A DNA stretch of 64,000 nucleotides from Sulfolobus islandicus Y.N.15.51 (GCF_000022485.1 NC_012623.1:1240001-1304000), one strand, 5' to 3'; numbered from the stretch's first letter, positions 54,993 through 63,809 are shown. Numbers and translations are program-made. The notes: generated from the sequence alone by a model not told the origin.

Positions 54993-55207
54993 GCTAATTT
55001 CTTATATATTGGCAGAGGAGACCACATTACCCATGCTGGTACTTGCTTTATTAATTCGTAAGCTTCTTCCCAACCGGAGAGACCTAACCTTTTTGATAGC
55101 TCTTCCAGTGTCATCTGTGTTCTTACGTATTCGTTAAGAACCGCTATTACATCATCGTTTATCTCTACTTCTCTACCACTTGAAAGCTTTATCTTTAACA
55201 TTTCCAT
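54989..55207 (-). CDS. Small conserved protein, convergent with mcm
   Basis: 72 residues: a short beta pair (MLKIKLSSGREVEINDDV), then a helix-turn-helix-like segment TQMTLEELSKRLGLSGWEEAYELIKQVP. Unknown function. The stop overlaps the mcm stop by 4 bases on the other strand. It heads a run of minus-strand genes with the membrane protein and CarS upstream. Confidence 0.65.
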   Translation of the reverse strand: MEMLKIKLSSGREVEINDDVIAVLNEYVRTQMTLEELSKRLGLSGWEEAYELIKQVPAWVMWSPLPIYKKLA

Positions 55208-55218
55208 GGGTTATCATC

Positions 55219-55548
55219 TCATATCCCAAATATAGATTTTACTGCATTAATTCCGTATATAGACCATATGGCTAAAACCAAAATTATAAGCGAAATTAGA
55301 ATTGACATTGCACCTAAACTATGCTCATTTCTCTCCATGAAATAAACTCCCAGGAGCAAAAATATTATTATAATAACTCCTAGCGCAAGGTAACCAGCAC
55401 TATTTAATGCTTGTCCGTTATTTAACGGTGAAATATAATAGGGAAAAGCAATGACTCCCAATATACCAATAATTAAAATAAATATTAGAATCAAAATTAC
55501 ATAGCTATTTATAACCTCGTTGTAAAGTCTGTTATACTTTTTTGGCAT
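55219..55548 (-). CDS. Small membrane protein with three predicted helices
   Basis: 109 residues. Hydrophobic stretches at about 17-38 (VILILIFILIIGILGVIAFPY), 50-69 (GYLALGVIIIIFLLLGVYFM) and 77-99 (LGAMSILISLIILVLAIWSIYG). No catalytic motifs; unknown function. It lies just downstream of CarS, so a link to lipid or envelope biology is conceivable but not shown. Confidence 0.65.
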   Translation of the reverse strand: MPKKYNRLYNEVINSYVILILIFILIIGILGVIAFPYYISPLNNGQALNSAGYLALGVIIIIFLLLGVYFMERNEHSLGAMSILISLIILVLAIWSIYGINAVKSIFGI

Positions 55549-55557
55549 GATATTACT

Positions 55558-56058
55558 TCACCATGGGACATTTTTAATTTTTAGCAAATAAGCAACGTAG
55601 TTTGTCCCTTGATGCAAAAAGAAAGCTAATCCACATATGAACAAAAACTGATACCACGTAATATTTACACGCATCAACACAAGTATTAGAGAAGCTCCTA
55701 AGACAAAATCTAATTGATCTAAACCTAAAACTCTTCCACCCCTAGGTATACCAAGTCTCCTCTTTATGAAGGCACCAATCATATCCCCTATCATTGCGAA
55801 TAAGGACTCTAAAAACGATATAAGAGTCCACTCAGCTGTAAAAAATTTAGATATAATAACACCTACTGTAGTACCGAAAGTTAATGCAACAATTAGACCC
55901 TCAAAGGTCTTCCCATCTCCAAATAGTCTCCTCCCATCTACGAAATTCTTACCAAAATCTATTGGAGTCCCCCTTTTAATGAATGGACCACTTCCATTAG
56001 CGATAAATGCAGGTAGATATATGAGAATTGATAATAAAAGATCGTATGCTATAGACAA
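55558..56058 (-). CDS. carS: CDP-archaeol synthase (CarS)
   Basis: A 166-residue polytopic membrane enzyme that transfers CMP from CTP to unsaturated archaetidic acid (DGGGP). The conserved cytosolic text is [27 protein letters not shown] (about 33-59) and [32 protein letters not shown] (about 90-121), the family (old DUF46) signature with its catalytic acidic and arginine residues. It overlaps the RadA-like gene by 10 bases. Confidence 0.92.
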   Translation of the reverse strand: MSIAYDLLLSILIYLPAFIANGSGPFIKRGTPIDFGKNFVDGRRLFGDGKTFEGLIVALTFGTTVGVIISKFFTAEWTLISFLESLFAMIGDMIGAFIKRRLGIPRGGRVLGLDQLDFVLGASLILVLMRVNITWYQFLFICGLAFFLHQGTNYVAYLLKIKNVPW

Positions 56059-56576
56059 CCAATTACACCCCTTTCAGTTATCTTAAATTTACATCTCCTA
56101 AGGTTACCTATAATATAAGATTTAGTAATCCTCAAAACATCATCGGAGAACTTTCGCATAAATTTTTCCCCAGCCACCTTATTATTGGCTGATACTTCCC
56201 AAACTAATAGAATTTTTACGTTAGACTGGGCGATCGACCTCAAAATAATTAATAGCTTTAAGAAACTATGTACATTCCGTTCATATCTATAAAACGTATT
56301 AATTGTGTCAACTACTATAAGACTGGGCTTATATTCCAAAGAATTGATTATTCCATTAAATAGTTCAATATTGCTTTTAACAGAAGCGAAATAAACTCCT
56401 TGACCAACCTTAATCTTTTCTAACCTAGCCTCGAAAAGAGAACCTTCAGTCGAGATGAAAACGGAAGTCCTTATTTCCAAGGCCAATTCTAACGAAAGAC
56501 TAGTCTTTCCTACCCCAGACTCGCCGTATATTGACACCAAATTTCCCCTTTCAAATACAAATGTTGACAAATTCAA
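56049..56576 (-). CDS. RecA/RadA-superfamily ATPase, short paralog
   Basis: A 175-residue core-only RecA fold. Walker [18 protein letters not shown] (about 16-32), Walker [16 protein letters not shown]2-like region then [12 protein letters not shown]. It lacks the N-terminal domain of RadA and resembles crenarchaeal RadA paralogs that assist recombination. Its partner and activity cannot be read from sequence. It is divergent from the next gene with 32 bases between. Confidence 0.78.
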   Translation of the reverse strand: MNLSTFVFERGNLVSIYGESGVGKTSLSLELALEIRTSVFISTEGSLFEARLEKIKVGQGVYFASVKSNIELFNGIINSLEYKPSLIVVDTINTFYRYERNVHSFLKLLIILRSIAQSNVKILLVWEVSANNKVAGEKFMRKFSDDVLRITKSYIIGNLRRCKFKITERGVIGCL

Positions 56577-56608
56577 AGCTTATAACTCACTAAATAAACA
56601 TCTTACAT

Positions 56609-57142
56609 GTGAAAATAAAAAATGTAGCAATTATCGCTGATTCTCCTAAAGTATATAAGAACATATTAGATGAACTAAAGAGAAGAAATATACAGATTTC
56701 TGAGAATGGAGAAGTGAAAATAGTAATAGATTCAGTAAAGGAAAGAAGTGATATTCTTAGATATGTGGGCCGTATAATAGCTATCTCAAGGGGAAAACAA
56801 GAATTCAACGAACTACTAATAGGCATAGATACCAATTCACCCTATCTAACTGTTGTTGCACTAATAGATGGAGAATTGATAGAATATAGAAGATCTTATG
56901 GACTTCAACCTTTAATTAACGCAATTAGTGAAATCCTAATTACATACCCAGCAAAAAGAAAAATAATAGGAGTAGGTATTGGAAATAAATATGGAAAAGA
57001 AATATATAGTGTTCTCTCAATGATCTATGAAAATGTAAAGAGTATAGACGAGAAGTACACAAATGCGAAATCACCCTTTAATCAGATAAAGGATAAAGAC
57101 ATAAGAGCAGCGTATAGTATAGCCTTGAGGGCATCTTCATGA
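56609..57142 (+). CDS. Unknown 177-residue protein, possibly RNase H-like fold
   Basis: The text LLIGIDTNSPYLTVVALIDGELIEYRR (about 68-94) has the first-strand Asp and hairpin seen in RNase H-like and RuvC-like folds; VGIGNKYGKE and DKDIRAAYSIALRA could be later strands and helix. Catalytic acids beyond Asp73 are uncertain. It overlaps the Clp1 gene by 4 bases, so it belongs to a three-gene operon with Clp1 and dTMP kinase. Not firmly assigned. Confidence 0.6.
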   Translation: MKIKNVAIIADSPKVYKNILDELKRRNIQISENGEVKIVIDSVKERSDILRYVGRIIAISRGKQEFNELLIGIDTNSPYLTVVALIDGELIEYRRSYGLQPLINAISEILITYPAKRKIIGVGIGNKYGKEIYSVLSMIYENVKSIDEKYTNAKSPFNQIKDKDIRAAYSIALRASS

Positions 57143-58221
57143 AAAAAGAACAGATAATACAAGGGCCTTGTACAATAAAAGTTTTAGAGGGAGAGGCTAG
57201 AATACTCGGAATAGAGATACAGAAAAACGATTTGTTAACAATACCATCAGATAAGACGTATACTCTTGTTTATGATGAAAATACAAGGTTAGAGACGGAT
57301 TGTAAAAAGCTGTTAGACAATTTAAATTTAAGATGGGATGAAATAGTTGAAGAGATTATAAACACAGTAGGAGTAGTATTGCTTCTAGGAAATGTAGATT
57401 CCGGAAAGACTTACTTGACCAATCTATTCACCAATCTTGCCACTTCTTACTTGAAGATTATAGATGCAGATGTTGGGCAATCCACTTTATTTCTACCAAC
57501 CTTCATAGCAGAATTAAAACCGATGAGAAAAACCCTTAATCTAGAGGAGCTTGGATATGATACTCTAGAATTCTTTGGAGATATAACACCTTCAACGAAT
57601 CCTAGACTACATGTTCAAAAAATATTGAGACTCTATGGAACAACACCAAAGGAAAGACTAACAGTAATAGATACTGATGGGTGGACTGTTGGACTAAATT
57701 CAATGTTACACAAATTCGAATTAATATACACAATTGATCCTGATTATATAATAGTATTTGATCAGAAAATAAAAGATTCATTACCTGAAAATTATAGAAA
57801 CAAAGCAATTCTTTTAAAAAGTGTAAATCTGCATAAGTCTAGATCTGAAAGAAAAGCAAATAGAATAGCAAAATATGAGAGATATTTTAAGGAAGCAAAA
57901 AACATAAAAACCCTATCTGAAAATTTATTAGGAAAACAAATATCAAACATTCTATACTGTGCATGGGGAGAGTATATACAATTATCAGACGAAGAACCAT
58001 GTACAGACTATTATATACCACTTAATTTACTAAAAGGAGCATTACTAGGCATAATAGAAAATAAGAAAGTCATAGGAGCCGCCCTATTAGATGACCTAAA
58101 AGAAAACGAAATAACAATACTAAGTAGAGTAAACAAGTTTACAGGGTTAGTTTTAGGGTATATTAGCTTAAATGATAAATTTGAGGAAAGAAGAATTAGA
58201 TTTAGAAAATGCAAAAGCTAA
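57139..58221 (+). CDS. Polynucleotide 5'-hydroxyl kinase, Clp1/Grc3 family
   Basis: A 360-residue kinase. An N-terminal beta domain (about 1-75; GPCTIKVLEGEARILGIEI) precedes Walker A LLLGNVDSGKTYLTNLF, then IIDADVGQSTLFLPTF and TDGWTVG. Archaeal members phosphorylate 5'-OH ends of RNA and DNA. A lid-like arginine stretch SRSERKANRIAKYERYF is present. It overlaps tmk by 13 bases. Confidence 0.88.
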   Translation: MKKEQIIQGPCTIKVLEGEARILGIEIQKNDLLTIPSDKTYTLVYDENTRLETDCKKLLDNLNLRWDEIVEEIINTVGVVLLLGNVDSGKTYLTNLFTNLATSYLKIIDADVGQSTLFLPTFIAELKPMRKTLNLEELGYDTLEFFGDITPSTNPRLHVQKILRLYGTTPKERLTVIDTDGWTVGLNSMLHKFELIYTIDPDYIIVFDQKIKDSLPENYRNKAILLKSVNLHKSRSERKANRIAKYERYFKEAKNIKTLSENLLGKQISNILYCAWGEYIQLSDEEPCTDYYIPLNLLKGALLGIIENKKVIGAALLDDLKENEITILSRVNKFTGLVLGYISLNDKFEERRIRFRKCKS

Positions 58222-58778
58222 TTGCAATTGAAGGAATAGATGGGTCAGGCAAAACAACACTTGCGAATCTATTAAAGGAGCATCTAGAATCTAAAATGAA
58301 ACTGAACGTGATTGTTACGAGAGAGCCATTTTCTGAAGATATAATAAAGTTAATAGAAAAAATTGGCTGGAATGATCCAATCCTATTAGTATTGCTCTTT
58401 GCAGCAGACCGAGAAATACACGTTAATTGGCTATCTAAAATAAAGGATGCTGATCTAATAATACTTGATAGATATTATTTCTCCAGCATAGCCTATCAAG
58501 GGGCTCTAGGAGTAGATGAGCAATGGATAAAAATGGTGAATTCCTATTTCCCTAAACCAGATATGGTAATATTATTAGACTTACCAATTGAGGTTGCTAT
58601 CAGTAGAATAAAAAATGATAAATTCAACTTCGAAGAAAAGATTAAAAGCCTTGCAAAAGTTAGGGAAAAATACCTAAAACTTGCAAAAGAATATAATTTC
58701 TACGTAGTAGATGCAAGCAAGGATAAGAATGAAGTATTAGAACAAGCAATAAAAATTATTCAGAAGAATTTATTTTAA
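58209..58778 (+). CDS. tmk: Thymidylate kinase
   Basis: A 189-residue P-loop kinase: [19 protein letters not shown], the DRx motif [15 protein letters not shown], and the lid around ISRIKNDKF. It forms dTDP from dTMP. Its 3' end overlaps the convergent zinc protein gene by 23 bases. Confidence 0.93.
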
Positions 58779-59112
58779 TCTTCCTTAATCGTTCTAATGC
58801 ATCTAAATACCTTATGATCTGAATTATCCTTTCAGAATCTAATGGATCCTCCTTCATCTTTTTTGCGCTTAAATATAGACCATCAATCAATATACTTTCT
58901 ATTTCATCTAACTGCAAATTTCTCTTTACGATCTTCTCCTCATCATCACTCTTCACTATATAAACTTTCCCGTGAACTGGACATACAACATCACCATTTT
59001 TCAATTTAAATAGCGGCATTTTGCATATAGGACAAGCCTCTTCTAACATTGTAGCGCCTTGACGTAAAAGTTCAGCAGCCTTCTTAACACCTACCTCACT
59101 TTCGTTAGTCAT
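58756..59112 (-). CDS. Autoantigen p27-like (SSSCA1) zinc protein
   Basis: 118 residues. Conserved opening [41 protein letters not shown] has a CxxC...CPxH zinc ribbon, the signature of the Sjogren/scleroderma autoantigen 1 family. The C-terminal 60 residues are helical. Role unknown in archaea. Confidence 0.85.
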
Positions 59113-59162
59113 AAATAATTCTTAAACTCCCTAATATTAAAAAGTAATAGAGGTGTTTTGAC

Positions 59163-59432
59163 ATGTCAATGCCTTATGACAATGAAGCTAAGATAAAACA
59201 AGCAGTAATTTTATTACAGAAGATAGTTAATGATACGAGCGTTCCCAGAAACATTAGAAGAGCAGCAACTGATGCAATAAGAAATCTTCAAGACCTTGGT
59301 TTAAGTCCTGCAGTAAGGGCTGCAAACGCGATTGGAATTTTGGAAGATATAAGTCAAGATCCTAATATGCCTACTCATGCTAGAATTTCCATCTGGAACG
59401 TTGTTTCCATTTTAGAGACAGTAAAGGACTAG
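59163..59432 (+). CDS. UPF0147 family protein
   Basis: An 89-residue all-helical protein: [72 protein letters not shown], which is the full family pattern with HEAT-like helices. Function unknown. A GGTG ribosome-binding stretch precedes the ATG. Confidence 0.9.
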
Positions 59433-59465
59433 CTTTTTTAAATCTCAATTTTTATTTTATAATGC

Positions 59466-59550
59466 GCGGGGGTGCCCGAGCTAGGTCAAAGGGGGCAGGC
59501 TTAGGCCCTGCTGGCGAAGGCCTGCACGGGTTCAAATCCCGTCCCCCGCA
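59466..59550 (+). tRNA. tRNA-Leu (TAG)
   Basis: 85-base class II tRNA: GCGGGGG/CCCCCGC, discriminator A, anticodon stem GCAGG/CCTGC around CTTAGGC, long variable arm. No intron and no encoded CCA. It is closely related to the two other tRNA-Leu genes in the window. Confidence 0.95.
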
Positions 59551-59709
59551 CTGTTTTTAAACTCAATTAAATTTCATCTATAAGATTAAATGTTTTAGAA
59601 TATATTGAATGAATACTAATTCTCAGAAATAATATCTAAATATCACTATATTTCAAGAATTAGTAAATAATTATCTCTAGTTGGTTAATTGCTGAAATAT
59701 TTTACTTTT

Positions 59710-59847
59710 TTAGACTATAGCTGGAGTTTGCAAAAGCTTATAGCCCGTAATTAACTCCCCAGTTAAACCAATGTTGTAAGTCTTATCACTATAAATAAAA
59801 CTAAAATTCTTCATTAGCTTTGAAGCAACGGACGTGAACCATTTCAC
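59710..59847 (-). pseudogene. Short coding remnant between tRNA-Leu and the provirus
   Basis: A 45-codon minus-strand frame (from GTG 59847) with protein-like composition: [20 protein letters not shown], then DKTYNIGLTGELITGYKLLQ and TPAIV. It ends in host-type sequence and starts 13 bases from the attachment site. It may be the 3' end of a gene cut by an older event. The family is not recognised. The rest of this 309-base gap is AT-rich without a gene. Confidence 0.35.
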
Positions 59848-59859
59848 ACTTTAAGTGTA

Positions 59860-60710
<851 letters not shown>

Positions 60711-60721
60711 GCGTGAGTTAA

Positions 60722-61105
60722 ATGCGAGTAAGAGAAAGTATAGCTAGAACGATAGCGATAAGTGTAATATACGCATTATTAGAAACTTATTTCGTTAATC
60801 TCACCAATGGCGGTAATATTATTTCTCCATATCATTTGTTAGTCCTTCTAGTAGGATTAATCGCGGGATTTGATAGAAACTTAAGGATTTGGATAGCTAA
60901 CGCTTTAACATATTCGGTGCTAGAAGATGCTTTCTATTGGGTGTTCAAAGGACAATTGCCGTATGCATGGTCTAACGAATATATAATGATAGACCATATT
61001 CCCGTATATTATATCCCATACTTGACATTAGCCCTAGTCCTCTACAAGAAGAGTGACAAAAAAGATGATAAAAAGAACGGCGGTCTGAATCCTACATTTC
61101 GTTAG
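60722..61105 (+). CDS. Predicted membrane protein inside the provirus
   Basis: 127 residues, starting ATG 60722. Hydrophobic spans at about 9-24 (TIAISVIYALLETYF), 37-51 (YHLLVLLVGLIAGF), 57-74 and 95-107 (YYIPYLTLALVLY), then a basic/acidic tail (KKSDKKDDKKNG). Arginine codons are mostly AGA/AGG, closer to host use than in the neighbouring viral genes, so it may be a recent acquisition. Not recognised. A superinfection or envelope role is speculation. Confidence 0.6.
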   Translation: MRVRESIARTIAISVIYALLETYFVNLTNGGNIISPYHLLVLLVGLIAGFDRNLRIWIANALTYSVLEDAFYWVFKGQLPYAWSNEYIMIDHIPVYYIPYLTLALVLYKKSDKKDDKKNGGLNPTFR

Positions 61106-61124
61106 AATCCCCATTTTAATCGTT

Positions 61125-61301
61125 TCACTTTAAAAGCGCTTCTTTTACATTGCCGTACTGATCCTGATAGATTACGTGTTTGCCGTTAATGCTAAGAATT
61201 TTCTTCGCTTTTATGACCCCGTTTGTAGTCTCTAATTTTATTATATTCTCATCGTTTTCCACAACGTCGATATTATCACGCTTCCGATTAAAAAATATCA
61301 T
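61125..61301 (-). CDS. Small viral protein of 58 residues
   Basis: MIFFNRKRDNIDVVENDENI then IKLETTNGVIKAKKILSING and KHVIYQDQYGNVKEALLK. A beta-rich small protein, too short to be caught by length filters. Its ATG overlaps the stop of the 75-residue gene (ATGA), which supports translation. Function unknown. Confidence 0.6.
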   Translation of the reverse strand: MIFFNRKRDNIDVVENDENIIKLETTNGVIKAKKILSINGKHVIYQDQYGNVKEALLK

Positions 61302-61525
61302 CTCATTACGCCCGCGAAAATCTGCAGTACTTCCTCATCAGTTTTCGCGTTTTTCAAAATGTTTTTGACACGTTCGTATTCATCGTCATTAAGTCTCACA
61401 TCGTATTTAGCTCTTTCGTTTCCATTCATATATTCTTTTATTCTTAATGTGCGCCCCTCTAATTTCATTTTTACTTTCGCCCCACCTGGGGCATCAACAA
61501 TTACGATATCTCCTTCTCTTTTCAT
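61298..61525 (-). CDS. Small viral protein of 75 residues
   Basis: MKREGDIVIVDAPGGAKVKM, LEGRTLRIKEYMNGNERAKY, then a helical end DVRLNDDEYERVKNILKNAKTDEEVLQIFAGVMR. The first half is beta, the second two helices. It lies 37 bases downstream of the acidic wHTH-like gene on the same strand. Not recognised. Confidence 0.65.
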   Translation of the reverse strand: MKREGDIVIVDAPGGAKVKMKLEGRTLRIKEYMNGNERAKYDVRLNDDEYERVKNILKNAKTDEEVLQIFAGVMR

Positions 61526-61562
61526 GAGTAAAATGACGCGTGTTGAGTTAAAAAATAAAAAA

Positions 61563-62033
61563 TTACGTCTCGTCTCGTCTCGTTTCGATTAATTTTATCG
61601 TGTCTCTATATAGTATTTTCTTCTCAGAATGAAGTTCACGTAGCATTTCGCGTATTTTATCTTCGCTTACCTCTATTCCCTTTGTCGAGAAAAAGTTTTT
61701 GATATCATTTACTCTACATTCTTTCTTCTGTTTTATAAAATCATATATCATCTCTTTAATAGTGTCACGATCTTGTTTTTCTATTACTTCTACTTCGGTC
61801 TCTTCATCATCTTCTTCTTCCTCTTCTTTCTTTGGTGGAACCCAGGCAACGAACGTGTACTTAGTCCTTCTTCTCATTTTCAGGATTTGTATTTTAACGC
61901 CATATTTGCGCGCCAGATCTTTGACATCAAAAACTAACTCGTCCGGAATCATGATAACCGCTTCTTTATCTAGTTCAAAAAGCGGGTACCACATCCTGAT
62001 TATTCGAATTAACTCCTCTTCGTCTCGTTCCAT
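61563..62033 (-). CDS. Viral protein with acidic linker and winged-helix-like domain
   Basis: 156 residues in three parts. Residues 1-66 form an alpha/beta domain (DEEELIRIIRMWYPLFELDKEAVIMIPDELVFDVKDLARKYGV). Residues 68-86 are a strongly acidic linker. Residues 90-150 are a winged-helix-like segment (TIKEMIYDFIKQKKECRVNDIKNFFSTKGIEVSEDKIREMLRELHSEKKILYRDT). The layout suggests a transcription factor with an effector domain. I do not recognise a named SSV homolog with certainty. Confidence 0.65.
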   Translation of the reverse strand: MERDEEELIRIIRMWYPLFELDKEAVIMIPDELVFDVKDLARKYGVKIQILKMRRRTKYTFVAWVPPKKEEEEEDDEETEVEVIEKQDRDTIKEMIYDFIKQKKECRVNDIKNFFSTKGIEVSEDKIREMLRELHSEKKILYRDTIKLIETRRDET

Positions 62034-62066
62034 ATCAATTCACCTATTTTTGATAAAATAAGAGTT

Positions 62067-62306
62067 TTAACACGAAACATAACATCCGACCTGAATAGCG
62101 AATAGTTTAAGCGCGTCAACAACAATTGAGCGCGCTCTATCTCCTAACATTTGAATTAGCGCCTCGCATTTCTCATCACTTATCACGCCGCGCTCTTTCG
62201 CTTTGTATGCGCCCGCTTTAGTATAGCCCGCTCTCATCAAGTCGTCTATCGTAGCGACCGCGATTAGCATTTTTTTATAATCTGTTGGGAGAAATTCACA
62301 TACCAT
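62067..62306 (-). CDS. Small viral HTH-like protein, probable autoregulator
   Basis: 79 residues from ATG 62306 (MVCEFLPTDYKKMLIAVATIDDLMRAGYTKAGAYKAKERGVISDEKCEALIQMLGDRARS). The helices around TIDDLMRAGYTKAGAYKAKERG suit a helix-turn-helix. The tail ends QVGCYVSC. An in-frame extension to 62399 passes through the TATA box and palindrome, so I reject it. The palindrome directly before the ATG points to self-repression. Confidence 0.65.
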   Translation of the reverse strand: MVCEFLPTDYKKMLIAVATIDDLMRAGYTKAGAYKAKERGVISDEKCEALIQMLGDRARSIVVDALKLFAIQVGCYVSC

Positions 62307-62310
62307 GGAA

Positions 62311-62345
62311 TCCCCAGTATAATGTTGGACTGGGGAGTATAAAAG
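62311..62345 (-). promoter_or_regulatory. Promoter with palindromic operator upstream of the 79-residue gene
   Basis: A TATA box CTTTTATAC (62337-62345, minus strand) abuts an inverted repeat, TCCCCAGT at 62311-62318 and ACTGGGGA at 62329-62336, separated by 10 bases. The arms are perfect 8-mers, GC-rich in AT-rich surroundings. The repeat covers the expected transcription start, a classic place for an archaeal repressor. Confidence 0.7.
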
Positions 62346-62563
62346 CTTTTTTGTATTTTTCCGCGCGATAATGCAAAAAAATAACGCGACTTTCTTCATT
62401 TTGTCATGAATTCAACGTAAAATAACGCGAAACGACGACGATAATTCCTTCATTCTCTTGTGAATAATTTATAAAATTAATTATTTATTAGAGTGGGATA
62501 GTGTTTGTTTTTCTCCCGCAACCCCCTTTAATAGAGTTTATTTCTGCAGTTTGTCGACTAATT

Positions 62564-62734
62564 CTATTTCTTTATTCTCTTGTAACAAAGCGTCAACCCG
62601 TCTTTAGTATCGATAGTCAGTTCGAAGACGTCGTTAGGCGATATACCTAATGCTCTGACAAATTCGCGGGGTATGTGAAGATAGTACGTTTCGTCGCCCG
62701 GTCTAGAACCGCGTCTTACATACGGCTTTATCAT
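62564..62734 (-). CDS. AbrB/SpoVT-like DNA-binding protein of the provirus
   Basis: 56 residues: MIKPYVRRGSRPGDETYYLH, IPREFVRALGISPNDVFELT, IDTKDGLTLCYKRIKK. The pattern IPREFVRALGISPNDVFEL is the swapped-hairpin AbrB signature (L/I-P-x-x-hR-x-hG-h-x-x-G/N-D). Such proteins are common regulators in fuselloviruses. The gene is divergent from the plus-strand early-type operon and shares its control region. Confidence 0.82.
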   Translation of the reverse strand: MIKPYVRRGSRPGDETYYLHIPREFVRALGISPNDVFELTIDTKDGLTLCYKRIKK

Positions 62735-62834
62735 AGTATAATCTCTAGTCGGAATCGTTTTTAAGCTTTCCGGTCGGAAAAGTTTATAGAAAAGTTTATA
62801 AAGCCGGAAAACTTACTCTATTTTGGAGTAAAAA
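62735..62834. promoter_or_regulatory. Divergent control region with TTTCCG/CGGAAA palindrome
   Basis: A perfect palindrome TTTCCG-GT-CGGAAA spans 62767-62780. To the right are two tandem repeats AAAGTTTATA (about 62780-62789 and 62791-62800), the second a good TATA box 33-40 bases before the ATG at 62835. A related half-site CCGGAAAACTTA follows at 62804-62815. To the left, a minus-strand AT-rich element precedes the AbrB-like gene by about 25 bases. The arrangement suggests one switch controlling both directions. Confidence 0.7.
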
Positions 62835-62954
62835 ATGGAGTCGGAAATCCTCAATCAAAAAGCCCCGAAAGGGGGTAAATTCGAAAATGTTTTTTTGAAA
62901 GATAACCCGCTATACGAGTCTATAAAACCGAAAACGGTGGTGAGAGAACTGTGA
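62835..62954 (+). CDS. Small viral protein of 39 residues
   Basis: MESEILNQKAPKGGKFENVF then LKDNPLYESIKPKTVVREL. It lies just after the TATA-bearing region and its TGA overlaps the GTG start of the next gene, so it heads a run of five or six coupled small genes. No recognisable domain. It is short, but the coupling makes it credible. Confidence 0.55.
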   Translation: MESEILNQKAPKGGKFENVFLKDNPLYESIKPKTVVREL

Positions 62955-63163
62955 GTTTACTAAAAGCAGACTGGGATACTATCGAGAGAGCAATCGAGAA
63001 GATGTTAAACGACCACATGAGGACATGGGGATCGTACGACTACTTCGTCATTGACGACGTTACGATTCTGGTAAAAGTCTACGCTGAGGGCAATAACAGA
63101 CTAATGTTTACGATAAAGGCAAAGTTAGCGGGCGAAAAATTAGAGGTTGTCGAGGTGAGCTAA
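62951..63163 (+). CDS. Small viral protein of 70 residues
   Basis: GTG start. MSLLKADWDTIERAIEKMLN, DHMRTWGSYDYFVIDDVTIL, then VKVYAEGNNRLMFTIKAKLAGEKLEVVEVS. One amphipathic helix followed by a beta sheet. The next gene starts one base after its stop. Function unknown. Confidence 0.65.
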   Translation: MSLLKADWDTIERAIEKMLNDHMRTWGSYDYFVIDDVTILVKVYAEGNNRLMFTIKAKLAGEKLEVVEVS

Positions 63164-63343
63164 ATGAGCAGATTGTACTACGACTATTTACGCATCTGCA
63201 AAGGTAGAGAGTGCGTAATAAGGAGAAGAATCGACGCGGAAAACGATAGACGACGCGTAAGGAGAATGTTCAAAGAGTATTGTAGTACGTGCGTTTTGGG
63301 GAAAATCATGTTTAAAGAGTTAAGAAGGGGCGGGAAGATATGA
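63164..63343 (+). CDS. Small viral protein with a four-cysteine site
   Basis: 59 residues, very basic, missed by length filters. Cysteines 12, 17, 40 and 43 (ICKGREC and YCSTC) could bind zinc; in between is an arginine-rich helix (IDAENDRRRVRRMFKEY). It probably binds nucleic acid. The ATG of the next gene overlaps its stop (ATGA). Confidence 0.6.
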   Translation: MSRLYYDYLRICKGRECVIRRRIDAENDRRRVRRMFKEYCSTCVLGKIMFKELRRGGKI

Positions 63344-63657
63344 TCGTCACTATTCCTTATCGATTTATTGAAGAACACGCGTGGTGTGAAAAAGAGTTCG
63401 GCGAATATTTGCCGTACGCTGAAGACGCTACGTACGAGTTCGGCGTGGACGAATGCGAATTCGAGTACGCCGACCTGATAGACATAGTTATTGAGTATTT
63501 CGATGATATTGTTGATATAATACTTAGCGACAAGCGACTTACGAATGCGCTGGTTAAAAAGATGAGAAGTCGAAAAATCGACGCATTCATGAACGACGCG
63601 AAGGACGAGGGGGGCAACGCATTAAAAAATCGGAAAAATGAGGTGACGCAAAAGTGA
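63340..63657 (+). CDS. Acidic viral protein of 105 residues
   Basis: MIVTIPYRFIEEHAWCEKEF, then a strongly acidic segment at about 16-65 with many Asp/Glu and aromatics (ECEFEYADLIDIVIEYFDDIVDIILSD), then a basic helix LVKKMRSRKIDAFMNDAKDEGG. Acidic small proteins of viruses can mimic DNA, but that is a guess here. It overlaps both neighbours by 4 bases. Confidence 0.65.
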   Translation: MIVTIPYRFIEEHAWCEKEFGEYLPYAEDATYEFGVDECEFEYADLIDIVIEYFDDIVDIILSDKRLTNALVKKMRSRKIDAFMNDAKDEGGNALKNRKNEVTQK

Positions 63658-63809
63658 AAAGTTTCGCGGGGATGGTTTCATCTTCGTTTGAAGCCAACAT
63701 AAAAAACGTTCAAAACGGGAGCGTGAAAAGAGTGCGGGTTTTCACAGAAAACGGAGTGTATGTATCCCTGCGATTATATTTTTTAACAAGTTTTTCGAAC
63801 AGTGTTTAA
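63654..63809 (+). CDS. Small viral protein of 51 residues
   Basis: GTG start overlapping the previous stop (GTGA). MKSFAGMVSSSFEANIKNVQ, NGSVKRVRVFTENGVYVSLR, LYFLTSFSNSV. Beta-rich, unknown function. It precedes the ribbon-helix-helix gene by 15 bases. Confidence 0.5.
   Translation: MKSFAGMVSSSFEANIKNVQNGSVKRVRVFTENGVYVSLRLYFLTSFSNSV

Noticed and set aside
59710-59847. Remnant as the int(N) fragment of the provirus
   Set aside because: Its text does not resemble the basic, beta-rich N-terminus of SSV integrase, and the tRNA orientation places int(N) at the other end.
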